A DNA stretch of 26,283 nt from VFMC01 sp040380855 (lineage in GTDB: Bacteria; Actinomycetota; Acidimicrobiia; Acidimicrobiales; Ilumatobacteraceae). Both the position numbers and the translations under genes were made by a program. Location of the stretch: positions 1-26,283 of the forward strand of contig JBEIIG010000053.1 in the NCBI GenBank assembly GCA_040380855.1, written 5' to 3'. Each line of letters opens with the position of its first letter. The stretch's first letter is position 1. This document shows positions 6,493 to 13,348 of the stretch, piece by piece. Under the pieces are notes generated by a model. It did no database searches. It was not told the DNA's origin and saw only the letters and a program-made list of their open reading frames with translations.

Positions 6493-7440
6493 ATGGCGAT
6501 CGTCGATCGCGATCTGCTGTTGTGGGCGGCGGCCCACCATCGAGTGCTCACGTCCGAGGCCATGCGCCAGCTGGGTGTATCGGCTCACCAGGTGCGTCGT
6601 CTTGTCGGTGTCGGCGTGCTCGAACGCCTGGTGAACGGTTCCTATGTGCTGGCCGGGGTCGACGACCTCGAGGCTGCCCGCTGCGTGGCGGCCAGTGCCC
6701 GGCCCGGCCGGTTGGTGGTCGCGTCGCTCACTGCAGGTCGTCGGTACGGGTTGCGGCGGATGGGCCCGCCGGGCCTGGTGCACGTCATCGCGCCACCGGG
6801 TTCGAACCCCAGCCGCAGCGAATGGCTGCGGCCCTACCGCACTGCGGCCCTCGATCCGGTCGACATCATCGAACGTCTCGACGGCATCCGCCTCACCTCG
6901 CCGGCGCGCACCCTCGTCGACCTCGGTCGTCACCTCACCCTCGACGACCTCCGGTCGGTGCTCGACCAGATGCTGGCGGAGCGGCAGACCACGGTCGAGT
7001 CGATCCGGCGCGTGGCCGCCGACATTCTCACCCCCGGTAGGCCCTGGGTGCGACGGATCCTCACCCTGCTCGACCGTCGCAGTGAGGGTGCCGCCGCCGA
7101 GTCGCACTGGGAGTCGCGCGTGCACACCGAACTGCTCCGCAGGGGAGTGGTCGGCCTCTCTGCGCAGTACCGCCTCGACGTGCCGCACTGGGGGCAGGTG
7201 CGTCTCGACCTGTGTGTCGAACGGTTGCGCTGGGGTATCGAGATCGACGGCCACCCGGAGCACTTCACCGAGGTGGGTGGCGCTCGCGACGCAGGCCGCG
7301 ATCTGGCGTGCGGTGCGATCGGCTGGCAGGTGAACCGCGTCGCCACCTGGTCGCTCGAACGCAACCTTCGGGGCGCGGTCGATGCGCTCTGGCGGATGTA
7401 CCTCGCCCGGTGCGCTGCCCTCGGCCTCCCCCCGGTCTGA
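6493..7440 (+). CDS. AbiEi-like wHTH / DUF559 nuclease-like protein
   Basis: The 315-residue protein has two recognisable parts. Residues 1-55 (LLLWAAAHHRVLTSEAM.. QVRRLVGVGVLERL.. GSYVLAG) form a winged-helix of the kind annotated as the AbiEi (type IV antitoxin) N-terminal domain. Residues about 200-290 resemble DUF559/Vsr-like PD-(D/E)XK nucleases: E204/E207 region, RLDL (D239), EIDGH (E250, D252), then RDLACGAIGWQVNRV. This combination is common and poorly understood in actinobacteria. No AbiEii nucleotidyltransferase toxin gene is adjacent, so it is not a complete AbiE pair. The ATG at 6493 is supported by GGAGG at 6481-6485. It is bracketed by subtype-A palindromic arrays (two copies upstream, three starting 4 bases after the stop), which suggests a cassette. 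Nuclease activity is inferred from residues only. Confidence 0.85.
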   Translation: MAIVDRDLLLWAAAHHRVLTSEAMRQLGVSAHQVRRLVGVGVLERLVNGSYVLAGVDDLEAARCVAASARPGRLVVASLTAGRRYGLRRMGPPGLVHVIAPPGSNPSRSEWLRPYRTAALDPVDIIERLDGIRLTSPARTLVDLGRHLTLDDLRSVLDQMLAERQTTVESIRRVAADILTPGRPWVRRILTLLDRRSEGAAAESHWESRVHTELLRRGVVGLSAQYRLDVPHWGQVRLDLCVERLRWGIEIDGHPEHFTEVGGARDAGRDLACGAIGWQVNRVATWSLERNLRGAVDALWRMYLARCAALGLPPV

Positions 7441-7444
7441 CCCG

Positions 7445-7611
7445 GCGGTGAGCACCCTGCGCAGTGTGTGCGCAAATCGCTCATCGCCGTGTGGCCCCGA
7501 CCGGGCGCGATGAGCAACATGCGCAGTATGTGCCCAACTCGCTCATCGCCGTGTGGCCCTGACCGGGCGCGATGAGCAACATGCGCAGCGGGTGCGCAAC
7601 TCGCTCATCGC
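7445..7611. repeat. Nested-palindrome repeat array, subtype A, three copies
   Basis: Three 43-bp units (7445-7487, 7507-7549, 7569-7611) repeat at exactly 62 bases. Each spacer is 19 bases and near-identical (CGTGTGGCC.. GACCGGGC). The units keep the outer arms GCGATGAGC/GCTCATCGC, with one G for A at 7448. The inner TGCGCA arms are intact except for TGCCCA in the middle copy. The array begins 4 bases after the nuclease-like gene and fills most of the gap before the helicase gene. Confidence 0.9.
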
Positions 7612-7678
7612 CGTGTGGGGGCGGGGAGTGGCGGAAGGGATCGGCGTGGGATGCAGGGGAGGAGGGGGAGGCGGGAAG

Positions 7679-7684
7679 TACCCT
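7679..7684 (+). promoter_or_regulatory. -10 element of the helicase gene
   Basis: TACCCT ends 10 bases before the ATG at 7695, which has no adjacent Shine-Dalgarno. This predicts a leaderless or nearly leaderless transcript. No convincing -35 is visible in the purine-rich stretch upstream. Confidence 0.4.
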
Positions 7685-7694
7685 GGCAGACGAC

Positions 7695-8990
7695 ATGAGT
7701 GATGCATCACGCCCGAAGGGCGCACCGCGGGGCCGTCGGCCCCGCCCCCACAAGCCGCCGAGCGAACAAGCCGGTGGCCTCGCCAGCGCCCAGCGCAGTG
7801 CAGAAGAGATCGCTGCCCTTCCGTACACCCCCACCGGTTTCGTCGAGTTGGGTGTGCCCGAAGACGTCGACCGGGGCCTCGCCGCTGCCGGATTCGTCGC
7901 CCCGTTCGCCATCCAGACCAAGGCCATCCCGGTGGCGATGGTGGGCCAGGACGTGTGCGGCCGGGCCCGCACCGGTTCGGGCAAGACGCTGGCGTTCGGT
8001 GTGCCGATGCTCGCCCGCATCACCGACACCGCTGCGCCGCGCCGTCCGCTCGGCCTGGTCCTGGTGCCCACCCGCGAACTGGCCCTGCAGGTGGCCGAGG
8101 TGCTCGCCCCGGTCGCCGCCGCATGCGACACCCGCGTGCTGCCCGTCTACGGCGGTGCCTCACGCGCCGACCAGATCACCGAACTCCAGGCGGGTGTCGA
8201 GATCGTCATCGCGACGCCCCTCCGCTTGATCGATCTGCTGAAGGAGAACGAGCTCGATCTCGACCAGGTGGAAGTGGTGGTGCTCGACGAGGCCGACCGA
8301 ATGGCCGACGACGGCTTCACCCCACAGGTCGAGTGGATCCTGCGCAAGTGCACCGCGCCGCGCCAGACGATGCTGTTCTCGGCCACACTCGACGGCGACG
8401 TGGGCCACCTCGTCACCCGCTACATGAAGAATCCGGTGGAGGTGGCCATCGACGCCCCCACCGACACCGTGGGCACGATGTACCACCTGTTCCTCGCCGT
8501 GCATCACATGGACAAGGACAAGGTGGTGGCCTCCATCGCCTCGGGCCAGCAGAAGACCATCGTGTTCTGCCAGACCAAGCGCACCTGCGACCGGGTGGAG
8601 CACAACCTGCAAGACCTCGGCGTGAGGGCCGCGGCCATCCATGGCGACCTCAGTCAGGTGGCTCGCGAGAAGGCGCTGCGACGGTTCACCGACGGCGAGT
8701 TGAACGTGCTGGTGGCCACCGACGTCGCGGCCCGGGGTATCGACATCGACGACATCGGCGCCGTCATCCATTACGAGCCGGCTGGCGACGTGAAGGACTA
8801 CTTGCACCGCAGCGGTCGCACGGCGCGCGCAGGTCGCGACGGGTGGGCCATCACGCTGGCCGAGTACAACCAGCACACCCAGGTGCGCATCATCCAGCGC
8901 GGCCTGCGGCTCGAACCGACGCCGCCGATCGAGGTCTTCAGCAACAACCCGAAGCTGAAAGACCTCCAGCAGTTCCGCGCCGACGCCTGA
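7695..8990 (+). CDS. DEAD-box ATP-dependent RNA helicase
   Basis: It unwinds or remodels RNA duplexes using ATP, in ribosome assembly, mRNA decay or cold adaptation. The 431 residues show the complete motif set: Q-motif (GFVAPFAIQTKAIP, Q74), I ARTGSGKT (91-98), Ia PTRELALQ, II VLDEADRM (the DEAD variant, about 197), III SAT, IV IVFCQT, V VATDVAARGIDI and VI HRSGRTARAG. The N-terminal 35 residues are basic and Pro-rich. The C-terminus ends soon after the helicase core, without the long RGG or RNA-binding tail of CsdA/DeaD, so it is nearest the short RhlE/CshA-type proteins. ATG 7695 was chosen because it follows the -10-like TACCCT and because extension upstream would translate the palindromic repeat. 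Its stop abuts the leuD stop (0 bases between), so the two convergent transcripts must overlap. Confidence 0.95.
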   Translation: MSDASRPKGAPRGRRPRPHKPPSEQAGGLASAQRSAEEIAALPYTPTGFVELGVPEDVDRGLAAAGFVAPFAIQTKAIPVAMVGQDVCGRARTGSGKTLAFGVPMLARITDTAAPRRPLGLVLVPTRELALQVAEVLAPVAAACDTRVLPVYGGASRADQITELQAGVEIVIATPLRLIDLLKENELDLDQVEVVVLDEADRMADDGFTPQVEWILRKCTAPRQTMLFSATLDGDVGHLVTRYMKNPVEVAIDAPTDTVGTMYHLFLAVHHMDKDKVVASIASGQQKTIVFCQTKRTCDRVEHNLQDLGVRAAAIHGDLSQVAREKALRRFTDGELNVLVATDVAARGIDIDDIGAVIHYEPAGDVKDYLHRSGRTARAGRDGWAITLAEYNQHTQVRIIQRGLRLEPTPPIEVFSNNPKLKDLQQFRADA

Positions 8991-9575
8991 TCAGCGCAGC
9001 CAGGCCGGCCGCTTGGTCTCGTAGTCGTCGATGGCCCCCACATGGGTGAGGGTGATGCCCACGTCGTCGAGGCCGTTGATGAAGCGGTGCTGGTTCTGCG
9101 GCTCCATCGGGAACGACTCGGTGATGCCGGCCGACGGCACCTCCACCGTGAGGCGTTCCATGTCGACGACGATCTCGGTGCTCGGGTCGGCCTCGATGGC
9201 CTCCCAGATCTTCACCACGACCGCTTCGGGCAGCACCACCGGGACGAGACCGTTCTTGGTGCAGTTGTTGCGGAAGATGTCGCTGAAGCTGGGCGCGATG
9301 ACCGCATCGAACCCACCCTGCTGGATGGCCCACACGGCGTGCTCGCGCGACGAGCCCACCCCGAACGCCGGCCCGGCCACGAGGATGGAAGCACTGCTGT
9401 AGCGCTCGTCGTTGAGAACGAAATCGCGGTCGTCGCGCCACGTCGAGAACAAGCCCTTCTCGAACCCGGTGCGCTCGACGCGCTTGAGCCATTCGGCGGG
9501 GATGATCTGGTCGGTGTCGACGTCGCTGCGGCGCAGCGGGACGCCGCGCCCGGTGACGATGCGGACAGCTTTCAC
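8991..9575 (-). CDS. leuD: 3-isopropylmalate dehydratase small subunit
   Basis: LeuD pairs with LeuC to isomerise 2-isopropylmalate to 3-isopropylmalate. The 194 residues begin VKAVRIVTGRGVPLRRSDVDTDQIIPAEWLKR, in which SDVDTDQIIPA is the family signature. The swivel-domain substrate loop GVGSSREHAVWA and the DIFRNNCTKNG segment follow. The start is the GTG at 9573-9575, sharing bases with the leuC stop (GTGA overlap), so translation is coupled to leuC and the subunits are made together. Its stop directly abuts the convergent helicase stop. No frameshift or missing motif was seen. Confidence 0.96.
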   Translation of the reverse strand: MKAVRIVTGRGVPLRRSDVDTDQIIPAEWLKRVERTGFEKGLFSTWRDDRDFVLNDERYSSASILVAGPAFGVGSSREHAVWAIQQGGFDAVIAPSFSDIFRNNCTKNGLVPVVLPEAVVVKIWEAIEADPSTEIVVDMERLTVEVPSAGITESFPMEPQNQHRFINGLDDVGITLTHVGAIDDYETKRPAWLR

Positions 9576-10984
9576 GACAGGACCTCCAGATCCGACGGGG
9601 TGGCGAAGTGGCCGGCCACCGCGGTGGCGGCGGCGACAGCGGGGCTGACGAGATGGGTGCGACCGCCACGGCCCTGGCGGCCCTCGAAGTTGCGGTTGCT
9701 GGTGCTGGCGGCGCGCTCGCCCGGGGCGAGTTTGTCGGGGTTCATGGCGAGGCACATGCTGCATCCGGGCTCGCGCCAGTCGGCGCCGGCTGCCCGGAAG
9801 ATCTCGGGCAGGCCCTCGGCTTCGGCCTGGGCCTTCACCACGTGGCTGCCGGGCACCACCATCACGCGCGGAACGGTGACGGTGCGGCCCTTCATCACCG
9901 CTGCGGCGGCCCGAAGGTCTTCGATGCGGCTGTTGGTGCAGCTGCCGATGAACACGGTGTCGACCGCGATGTCGCGGATGCGGGTGCCTGCTTCGAGGCC
10001 CATGTACTCGAGTGCCCGGGCCACGGTTTCGCGGGTGGTGGGGTCGGTGAACGAGTCGGGCGACGGGATGACGGCGTCGATACCAGCCACCTGGCCGGGG
10101 TTGGTGCCCCAACTCACCTGCGGGCTGATGTCGGCGGCGTCGATGACGACCTCGTTGTCCCACACTGCGCCCTCGTCGGTGACCAGCGTGCGCCAGTCGG
10201 CGACCGCCGCGTCCCACAGGTCGCCCTGCGGTGCGTGCGTGCGGCCCTTCAGGTAGGTGAAGGTGGTGTCGTCGGGGGCGATGAGGCCGGCCTTGGCGCC
10301 CGCCTCGATGCTCATGTTGCACACGGTCATGCGGCCCTCCATCGACAGGGCGCGGATGGCCGAACCCCGGTACTCGATGACGTGGCCGATACCACCGCCG
10401 GTACCGATGACGCCGATGATGTGGAGGATGACGTCCTTGGCGGTGACGCCCGGACGCAGGTCGCCGTCGACGGTGACGCTCATCCACTTCGGCCGGCTCT
10501 GCGGCAGGGTCTGGGTGGCCAGCACGTGCTCGACCTCGCTGGTGCCGATGCCGAACGCCAACGCACCGAACGCGCCGTGGGTGGCGGTGTGGCTGTCGCC
10601 GCACACCACGGTCATGCCCGGCAGGGTGCGGCCCTGCTCGGGTGCGATGACGTGCACGATGCCCTGGCCCGGGTCGCCCATCGGGAAGTTGACGATGCCG
10701 AACTCGGCGGTGTTCTCGCGCAGCACCTCCACCTGGCGAGCCGAGACGGGGTCGGCGATCGGCTGGTCGATGTCGGCCGTGGGCACGTTGTGGTCTTCGG
10801 TGGCGACGGTGAGGTCGGGGCGACGTACGCGGCGGCCCGAGAGGCGCAGGCCGTCGAACGCCTGCGGGCTGGTGACCTCGTGCACGAGGTGCAGGTCGAT
10901 GTACAGCAGGTCGGGCTCACCGGGTGCGCTGTGGACGAGGTGGCGCTCCCACACCTTCTGCGGCAGGGTCTTCGGGTTCGACAT
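9572..10984 (-). CDS. leuC: 3-isopropylmalate dehydratase large subunit
   Basis: This is the aconitase-family catalytic subunit that holds the [4Fe-4S] cluster for 2-isopropylmalate isomerisation in leucine synthesis. It has 470 residues, the usual LeuC length. Cluster ligands are visible as the Cys of FIGSCTNSR (about 347) and the two in GCSMC (about 407 and 410). Other landmarks are CGDSHTATHGAFGALAFGIG and MEGRMTVCNMSIEAGA. The ATG at 10982-10984 (MSNPKTLPQKVWERH) has GGAG a few bases upstream. It is the first gene of leuCD and is divergent from the IclR regulator, with a 15-bp palindrome in the 56-base gap, so repression or activation by that regulator is expected. Confidence 0.97.
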   Translation of the reverse strand: MSNPKTLPQKVWERHLVHSAPGEPDLLYIDLHLVHEVTSPQAFDGLRLSGRRVRRPDLTVATEDHNVPTADIDQPIADPVSARQVEVLRENTAEFGIVNFPMGDPGQGIVHVIAPEQGRTLPGMTVVCGDSHTATHGAFGALAFGIGTSEVEHVLATQTLPQSRPKWMSVTVDGDLRPGVTAKDVILHIIGVIGTGGGIGHVIEYRGSAIRALSMEGRMTVCNMSIEAGAKAGLIAPDDTTFTYLKGRTHAPQGDLWDAAVADWRTLVTDEGAVWDNEVVIDAADISPQVSWGTNPGQVAGIDAVIPSPDSFTDPTTRETVARALEYMGLEAGTRIRDIAVDTVFIGSCTNSRIEDLRAAAAVMKGRTVTVPRVMVVPGSHVVKAQAEAEGLPEIFRAAGADWREPGCSMCLAMNPDKLAPGERAASTSNRNFEGRQGRGGRTHLVSPAVAAATAVAGHFATPSDLEVLS

Positions 10985-11011
10985 GGCTTCTCCGATCGTG
11001 TGCTGGCGCTG

Positions 11012-11026
11012 TCTCACATTGTGAGA
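11012..11026. promoter_or_regulatory. Operator between leuCD and the IclR gene
   Basis: TCTCAC-ATT-GTGAGA is a perfect 15-bp 6-3-6 palindrome placed centrally in the 56-base divergent gap. It lies immediately upstream of the IclR gene's -10 hexamer (TACGAT, 11027-11032), where a bound protein would block that promoter. NdgR/LtbR-type IclR proteins are known to bind such leuCD intergenic regions, so self-binding is the simplest reading. Confidence 0.75.
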
Positions 11027-11032
11027 TACGAT
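11027..11032 (+). promoter_or_regulatory. -10 element of the IclR gene
   Basis: TACGAT ends 8 bases before the ATG at 11041, and there is no Shine-Dalgarno sequence. A leaderless transcript is predicted. The -35 region is poor in consensus. Confidence 0.5.
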
Positions 11033-11040
11033 TCTCAGCG

Positions 11041-11685
11041 ATGGAAAGTATAAGCGGCGTCGGCGTGATCGACAAGGTGGCCGGGCTGTTGGCCGCGTTG
11101 CGCGACCGGCCCCTCGATCTGGTCGAGCTGCAGGCTGCCACCGCCCTGCCGCGGGCCACGGCGCACCGGCTTGCGGCAGCGTTGGAGGCGCATCATCTCG
11201 TGCGGCGCGATGCCCAGGGCCGCTTCTGCCTCGGCCTGGAGCTGGTGGCGCTGGGTCGGGCCGCGAACGAACAGTTGGGATTTGCCGAGGTGGCAGGTCC
11301 GGTGCTGATGCAACTGCGCGACGACTGCGGCGAGAGCGTGCAGTTGTTCGTGCGCGAAGACGGCATGCGTCGCTGTGTCGTGTCGTTGCAGTCGCCGCAC
11401 GGGTTGCGCTGGATCGTGCCCGAGGGCAGTCTGCTGCCGCTCGGCGCCGGTTCGGCCGGCAAGGCGCTCGAGGGGCAGGGCAACGCCCGGTGGGTGCAGA
11501 GCGTCGAGGAACGCGAAAAGGGCGTGGCCTCGGTGAGCGCGGCCATTCGCAACCGCAGCGGCGAGGTGGTTGCCGCGGTCAGCGTGAGCGGCCCGATCGA
11601 GCGTCTCACTCGGCAGCCGGGAAGACGGTTCGGTACCCGCGTGGCTGCCGCGGGCGATGCGATCTCGGCGCTGCTCAGCCGCTGA
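11041..11685 (+). CDS. IclR-family regulator of leuCD (NdgR/LtbR type)
   Basis: The 214-residue protein has an N-terminal winged helix (residues about 8-65, with LDLVELQAATALPRATAHRLAAALEAHHLV as the helix-turn-helix). Its C-terminal IclR effector domain ends in AAVSVSGPIERLT, the typical closing strand. Small IclR proteins divergent from leuCD are the LtbR (Corynebacterium), NdgR (Streptomyces) and AreB regulators of leucine and related amino-acid metabolism, and gene order here is the same. The assignment therefore rests on family plus position, and ligand specificity is inferred. Start ATG 11041 follows a -10-like hexamer by 8 bases. The 3' end overlaps the convergent K+ channel gene by 11 bases. 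Confidence 0.92.
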   Translation: MESISGVGVIDKVAGLLAALRDRPLDLVELQAATALPRATAHRLAAALEAHHLVRRDAQGRFCLGLELVALGRAANEQLGFAEVAGPVLMQLRDDCGESVQLFVREDGMRRCVVSLQSPHGLRWIVPEGSLLPLGAGSAGKALEGQGNARWVQSVEEREKGVASVSAAIRNRSGEVVAAVSVSGPIERLTRQPGRRFGTRVAAAGDAISALLSR

Positions 11686-12664
11686 CCAACGCGGCCAGCG
11701 CGTCGAGGTGCTCGTCGTTGCCGATCGCGATGAGCACCTGACCGGCAGTGAGACGGAGTGATGGGTCGGGGTTGGTGACGAACGATCCGTCGGGGCTGCG
11801 GACGGCGAACACCATGGCGCCCGTACTTGCCCGGAGGTCGAGGTCGCCGAGGGCGCGACCCTCGGCCGGCGAGGTGGGTGGCACCTCCACCTCCTGCAGA
11901 CGGAAGGTGCGTTCGCGCTCGTGCATCACGATGTCGACGTAATCGGCCACGTTGGGCTGAGCGACGAACGACGCCATTCGCTGCGCCCCGAGCTCCTGGG
12001 GGTTCACCACGCGGTCGGCCCCAGCCCGCTCGAGTTTGTTGACGCTCTCTTCCTCGCGGGCGCGAGCGACGATGAACAGATCGCTGCGCAACGACCGTCC
12101 CGACAGTGTGACGAACAGGTTGTCGGCATCGGTCTCGAGCGCAGCCACCAGCGCTCGGGCCTGCATGATGCCGGCGGTGCGCAGGGTGGAGTCGAGCGTG
12201 GCGTCGCCGTGCACCGCGGTGTACGGCAGGTCGGCGAGGCGTTCGGCCAGCGCGTCGACGACGACCACATCGTGGCCTGCTTCCGACAGTTCGCGGGCGA
12301 TTGCCCGGCCCACCCGGCCGATACCGCACACGATGGTGTGGCCCTTCATCGAAGCGATCCTACGGTCGCGACGGCGACGAGCCAGCAGTTCGGCCGCCGG
12401 GCCGTCGACCATGGTCTCGACCAGCAGGGTGATGGTGTAGAGCGCTGCACCTACACCGAGGACGATGAGCGACATCGTGAACAACTGCTCACCGGCGCCG
12501 AAGTCCTTCAGTTCGCGGAAGCCGACCGTCGTGACCGTGGTGACGGTCTGGTAGAGGGCGTCGATGAACCCGAGGCCGAAGCCCATGTAACCGGCGGTGC
12601 CGACGACGAGCACCACGACGAACGCAGCGCCTGCCAGCCGGAGTCGCCGCCACGTGTCGACCAT
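11675..12664 (-). CDS. Potassium channel with TrkA (RCK) domains
   Basis: The 329-residue membrane protein has one helix at about 10-29, a pore loop with the filter TTVGFR (45-50), a second helix at about 60-84, and a cytoplasmic RCK unit. The RCK-N Rossmann fold starts KGHTIVCGIGRVG (107-119, GxGxxG nucleotide loop) and RCK-C (TrkA-C) covers about 235-329. This is the two-helix Ion_trans_2 plus TrkA layout of MthK-like channels gated by nucleotide or Ca2+. The filter differs from TVGYG by Phe for Tyr and Arg for the second Gly, so K+ selectivity is not certain. The ATG at 12662-12664 is preceded by TACGCT 7 bases upstream. The 24-base gap to the hydrolase gene leaves room for little else. 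Confidence 0.9.
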   Translation of the reverse strand: MVDTWRRLRLAGAAFVVVLVVGTAGYMGFGLGFIDALYQTVTTVTTVGFRELKDFGAGEQLFTMSLIVLGVGAALYTITLLVETMVDGPAAELLARRRRDRRIASMKGHTIVCGIGRVGRAIARELSEAGHDVVVVDALAERLADLPYTAVHGDATLDSTLRTAGIMQARALVAALETDADNLFVTLSGRSLRSDLFIVARAREEESVNKLERAGADRVVNPQELGAQRMASFVAQPNVADYVDIVMHERERTFRLQEVEVPPTSPAEGRALGDLDLRASTGAMVFAVRSPDGSFVTNPDPSLRLTAGQVLIAIGNDEHLDALAALVSG

Positions 12665-12671
12665 GTGGGCA

Positions 12672-12677
12672 AGCGTA
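12672..12677 (-). promoter_or_regulatory. -10 element of the channel gene
   Basis: Minus-strand TACGCT lies 7 bases before the channel ATG, in the short gap after the hydrolase gene, with no Shine-Dalgarno. An internal leaderless promoter is inferred, with any -35 inside the hydrolase gene. Confidence 0.35.
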
Positions 12678-12688
12678 GGGGGAGCGGG

Positions 12689-13345
12689 TCAGCCCAGGCG
12701 GGAGGCGAAGGTCACGATCGCGGCGGCGAGGCGGTCGCGATCGGCGTCGAGCGTGGCGACGTGCCCGCCACGCGACAGGCGCAGGCGTGTCACCGGTCCA
12801 CCGAGGGAAGCGGCGACCATGTCGGACGACGCCGGATCGACCACGTCGTCGTGCTCGCTGGTGACGATGAGGACGGGCACGCTGACCCGCTCGAACTGCA
12901 CCGACAGTGCACCGTTGTGCATCGCCAGCAGGGCGCCGATGGGTAGTCGTTCGTAGGCGGTCTCGCCGAGCGACGATGGCCCGACCTCCACCCAGTCGTG
13001 ACCGCGCGCCTGGCGCCACTCCAGGCCGTCGACGGCATCGGGGTCGGGGGCGGGCGGGTTGATCGCCACGACGGCCCGTGCGCGGCCGTCGGCGGCCAGA
13101 GCCAGCGCGAGGAGCGCGCCCATCGACTGGCCCACGACCAGATCGGCCGGACCGTTGGCGGGCCACTCGCGGGCGGCGTCGAGCCACGCCGACCAGTCGA
13201 TGCCGATCAGGTCGTCGGGTGTGCCCCCATGGCCGGGCAGGGTGGGCGCGAGTACCGTGTGGTCGGCCGCCGACAACGCTGCGACGAGTGGCCACATGGT
13301 GGCGCCGGTGCCACCGAGGCCATGCAGGCACAGGACCCGTGCCAC
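12689..13345 (-). CDS. Alpha/beta hydrolase
   Basis: The 218-residue soluble protein has the alpha/beta hydrolase fold: an N-terminal LCLHGLGGTGATMW oxyanion-hole strand (HGLGG), nucleophile elbow GQSMG with S74, acid D166 or D167 in VTSEHDDVVDP, and H195 in RGGHVATLD. The triad is intact. The short lid and the overall length resemble small carboxylesterases and lysophospholipase-like hydrolases; substrate unknown. The start is a GTG at 13343-13345, only 3 bases after the stop of the PLP-enzyme gene, so the two are probably one operon. A role in removing an acyl or ester group from a product of that enzyme is conceivable but unsupported. Confidence 0.88.
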   Translation of the reverse strand: MARVLCLHGLGGTGATMWPLVAALSAADHTVLAPTLPGHGGTPDDLIGIDWSAWLDAAREWPANGPADLVVGQSMGALLALALAADGRARAVVAINPPAPDPDAVDGLEWRQARGHDWVEVGPSSLGETAYERLPIGALLAMHNGALSVQFERVSVPVLIVTSEHDDVVDPASSDMVAASLGGPVTRLRLSRGGHVATLDADRDRLAAAIVTFASRLG

Positions 13346-13348
13346 GGC

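Noticed and set aside
6493..7440. Type IV toxin-antitoxin (AbiE) system
   Set aside because: Only the AbiEi-like N-terminal domain is present and its C-terminal part is nuclease-like. No nucleotidyltransferase toxin gene is adjacent.
6311..7611. CRISPR array
   Set aside because: The 43-base units are palindromic, the 19-base spacers are similar to each other rather than unique, arrays have only 2-3 units, and no cas gene is present.
8991..10604. Minus-strand 537-codon frame suggesting a longer leuD
   Set aside because: Everything before residue V at 9575 is an out-of-frame reading of leuC. The GTGA overlap gives a LeuD of normal length.
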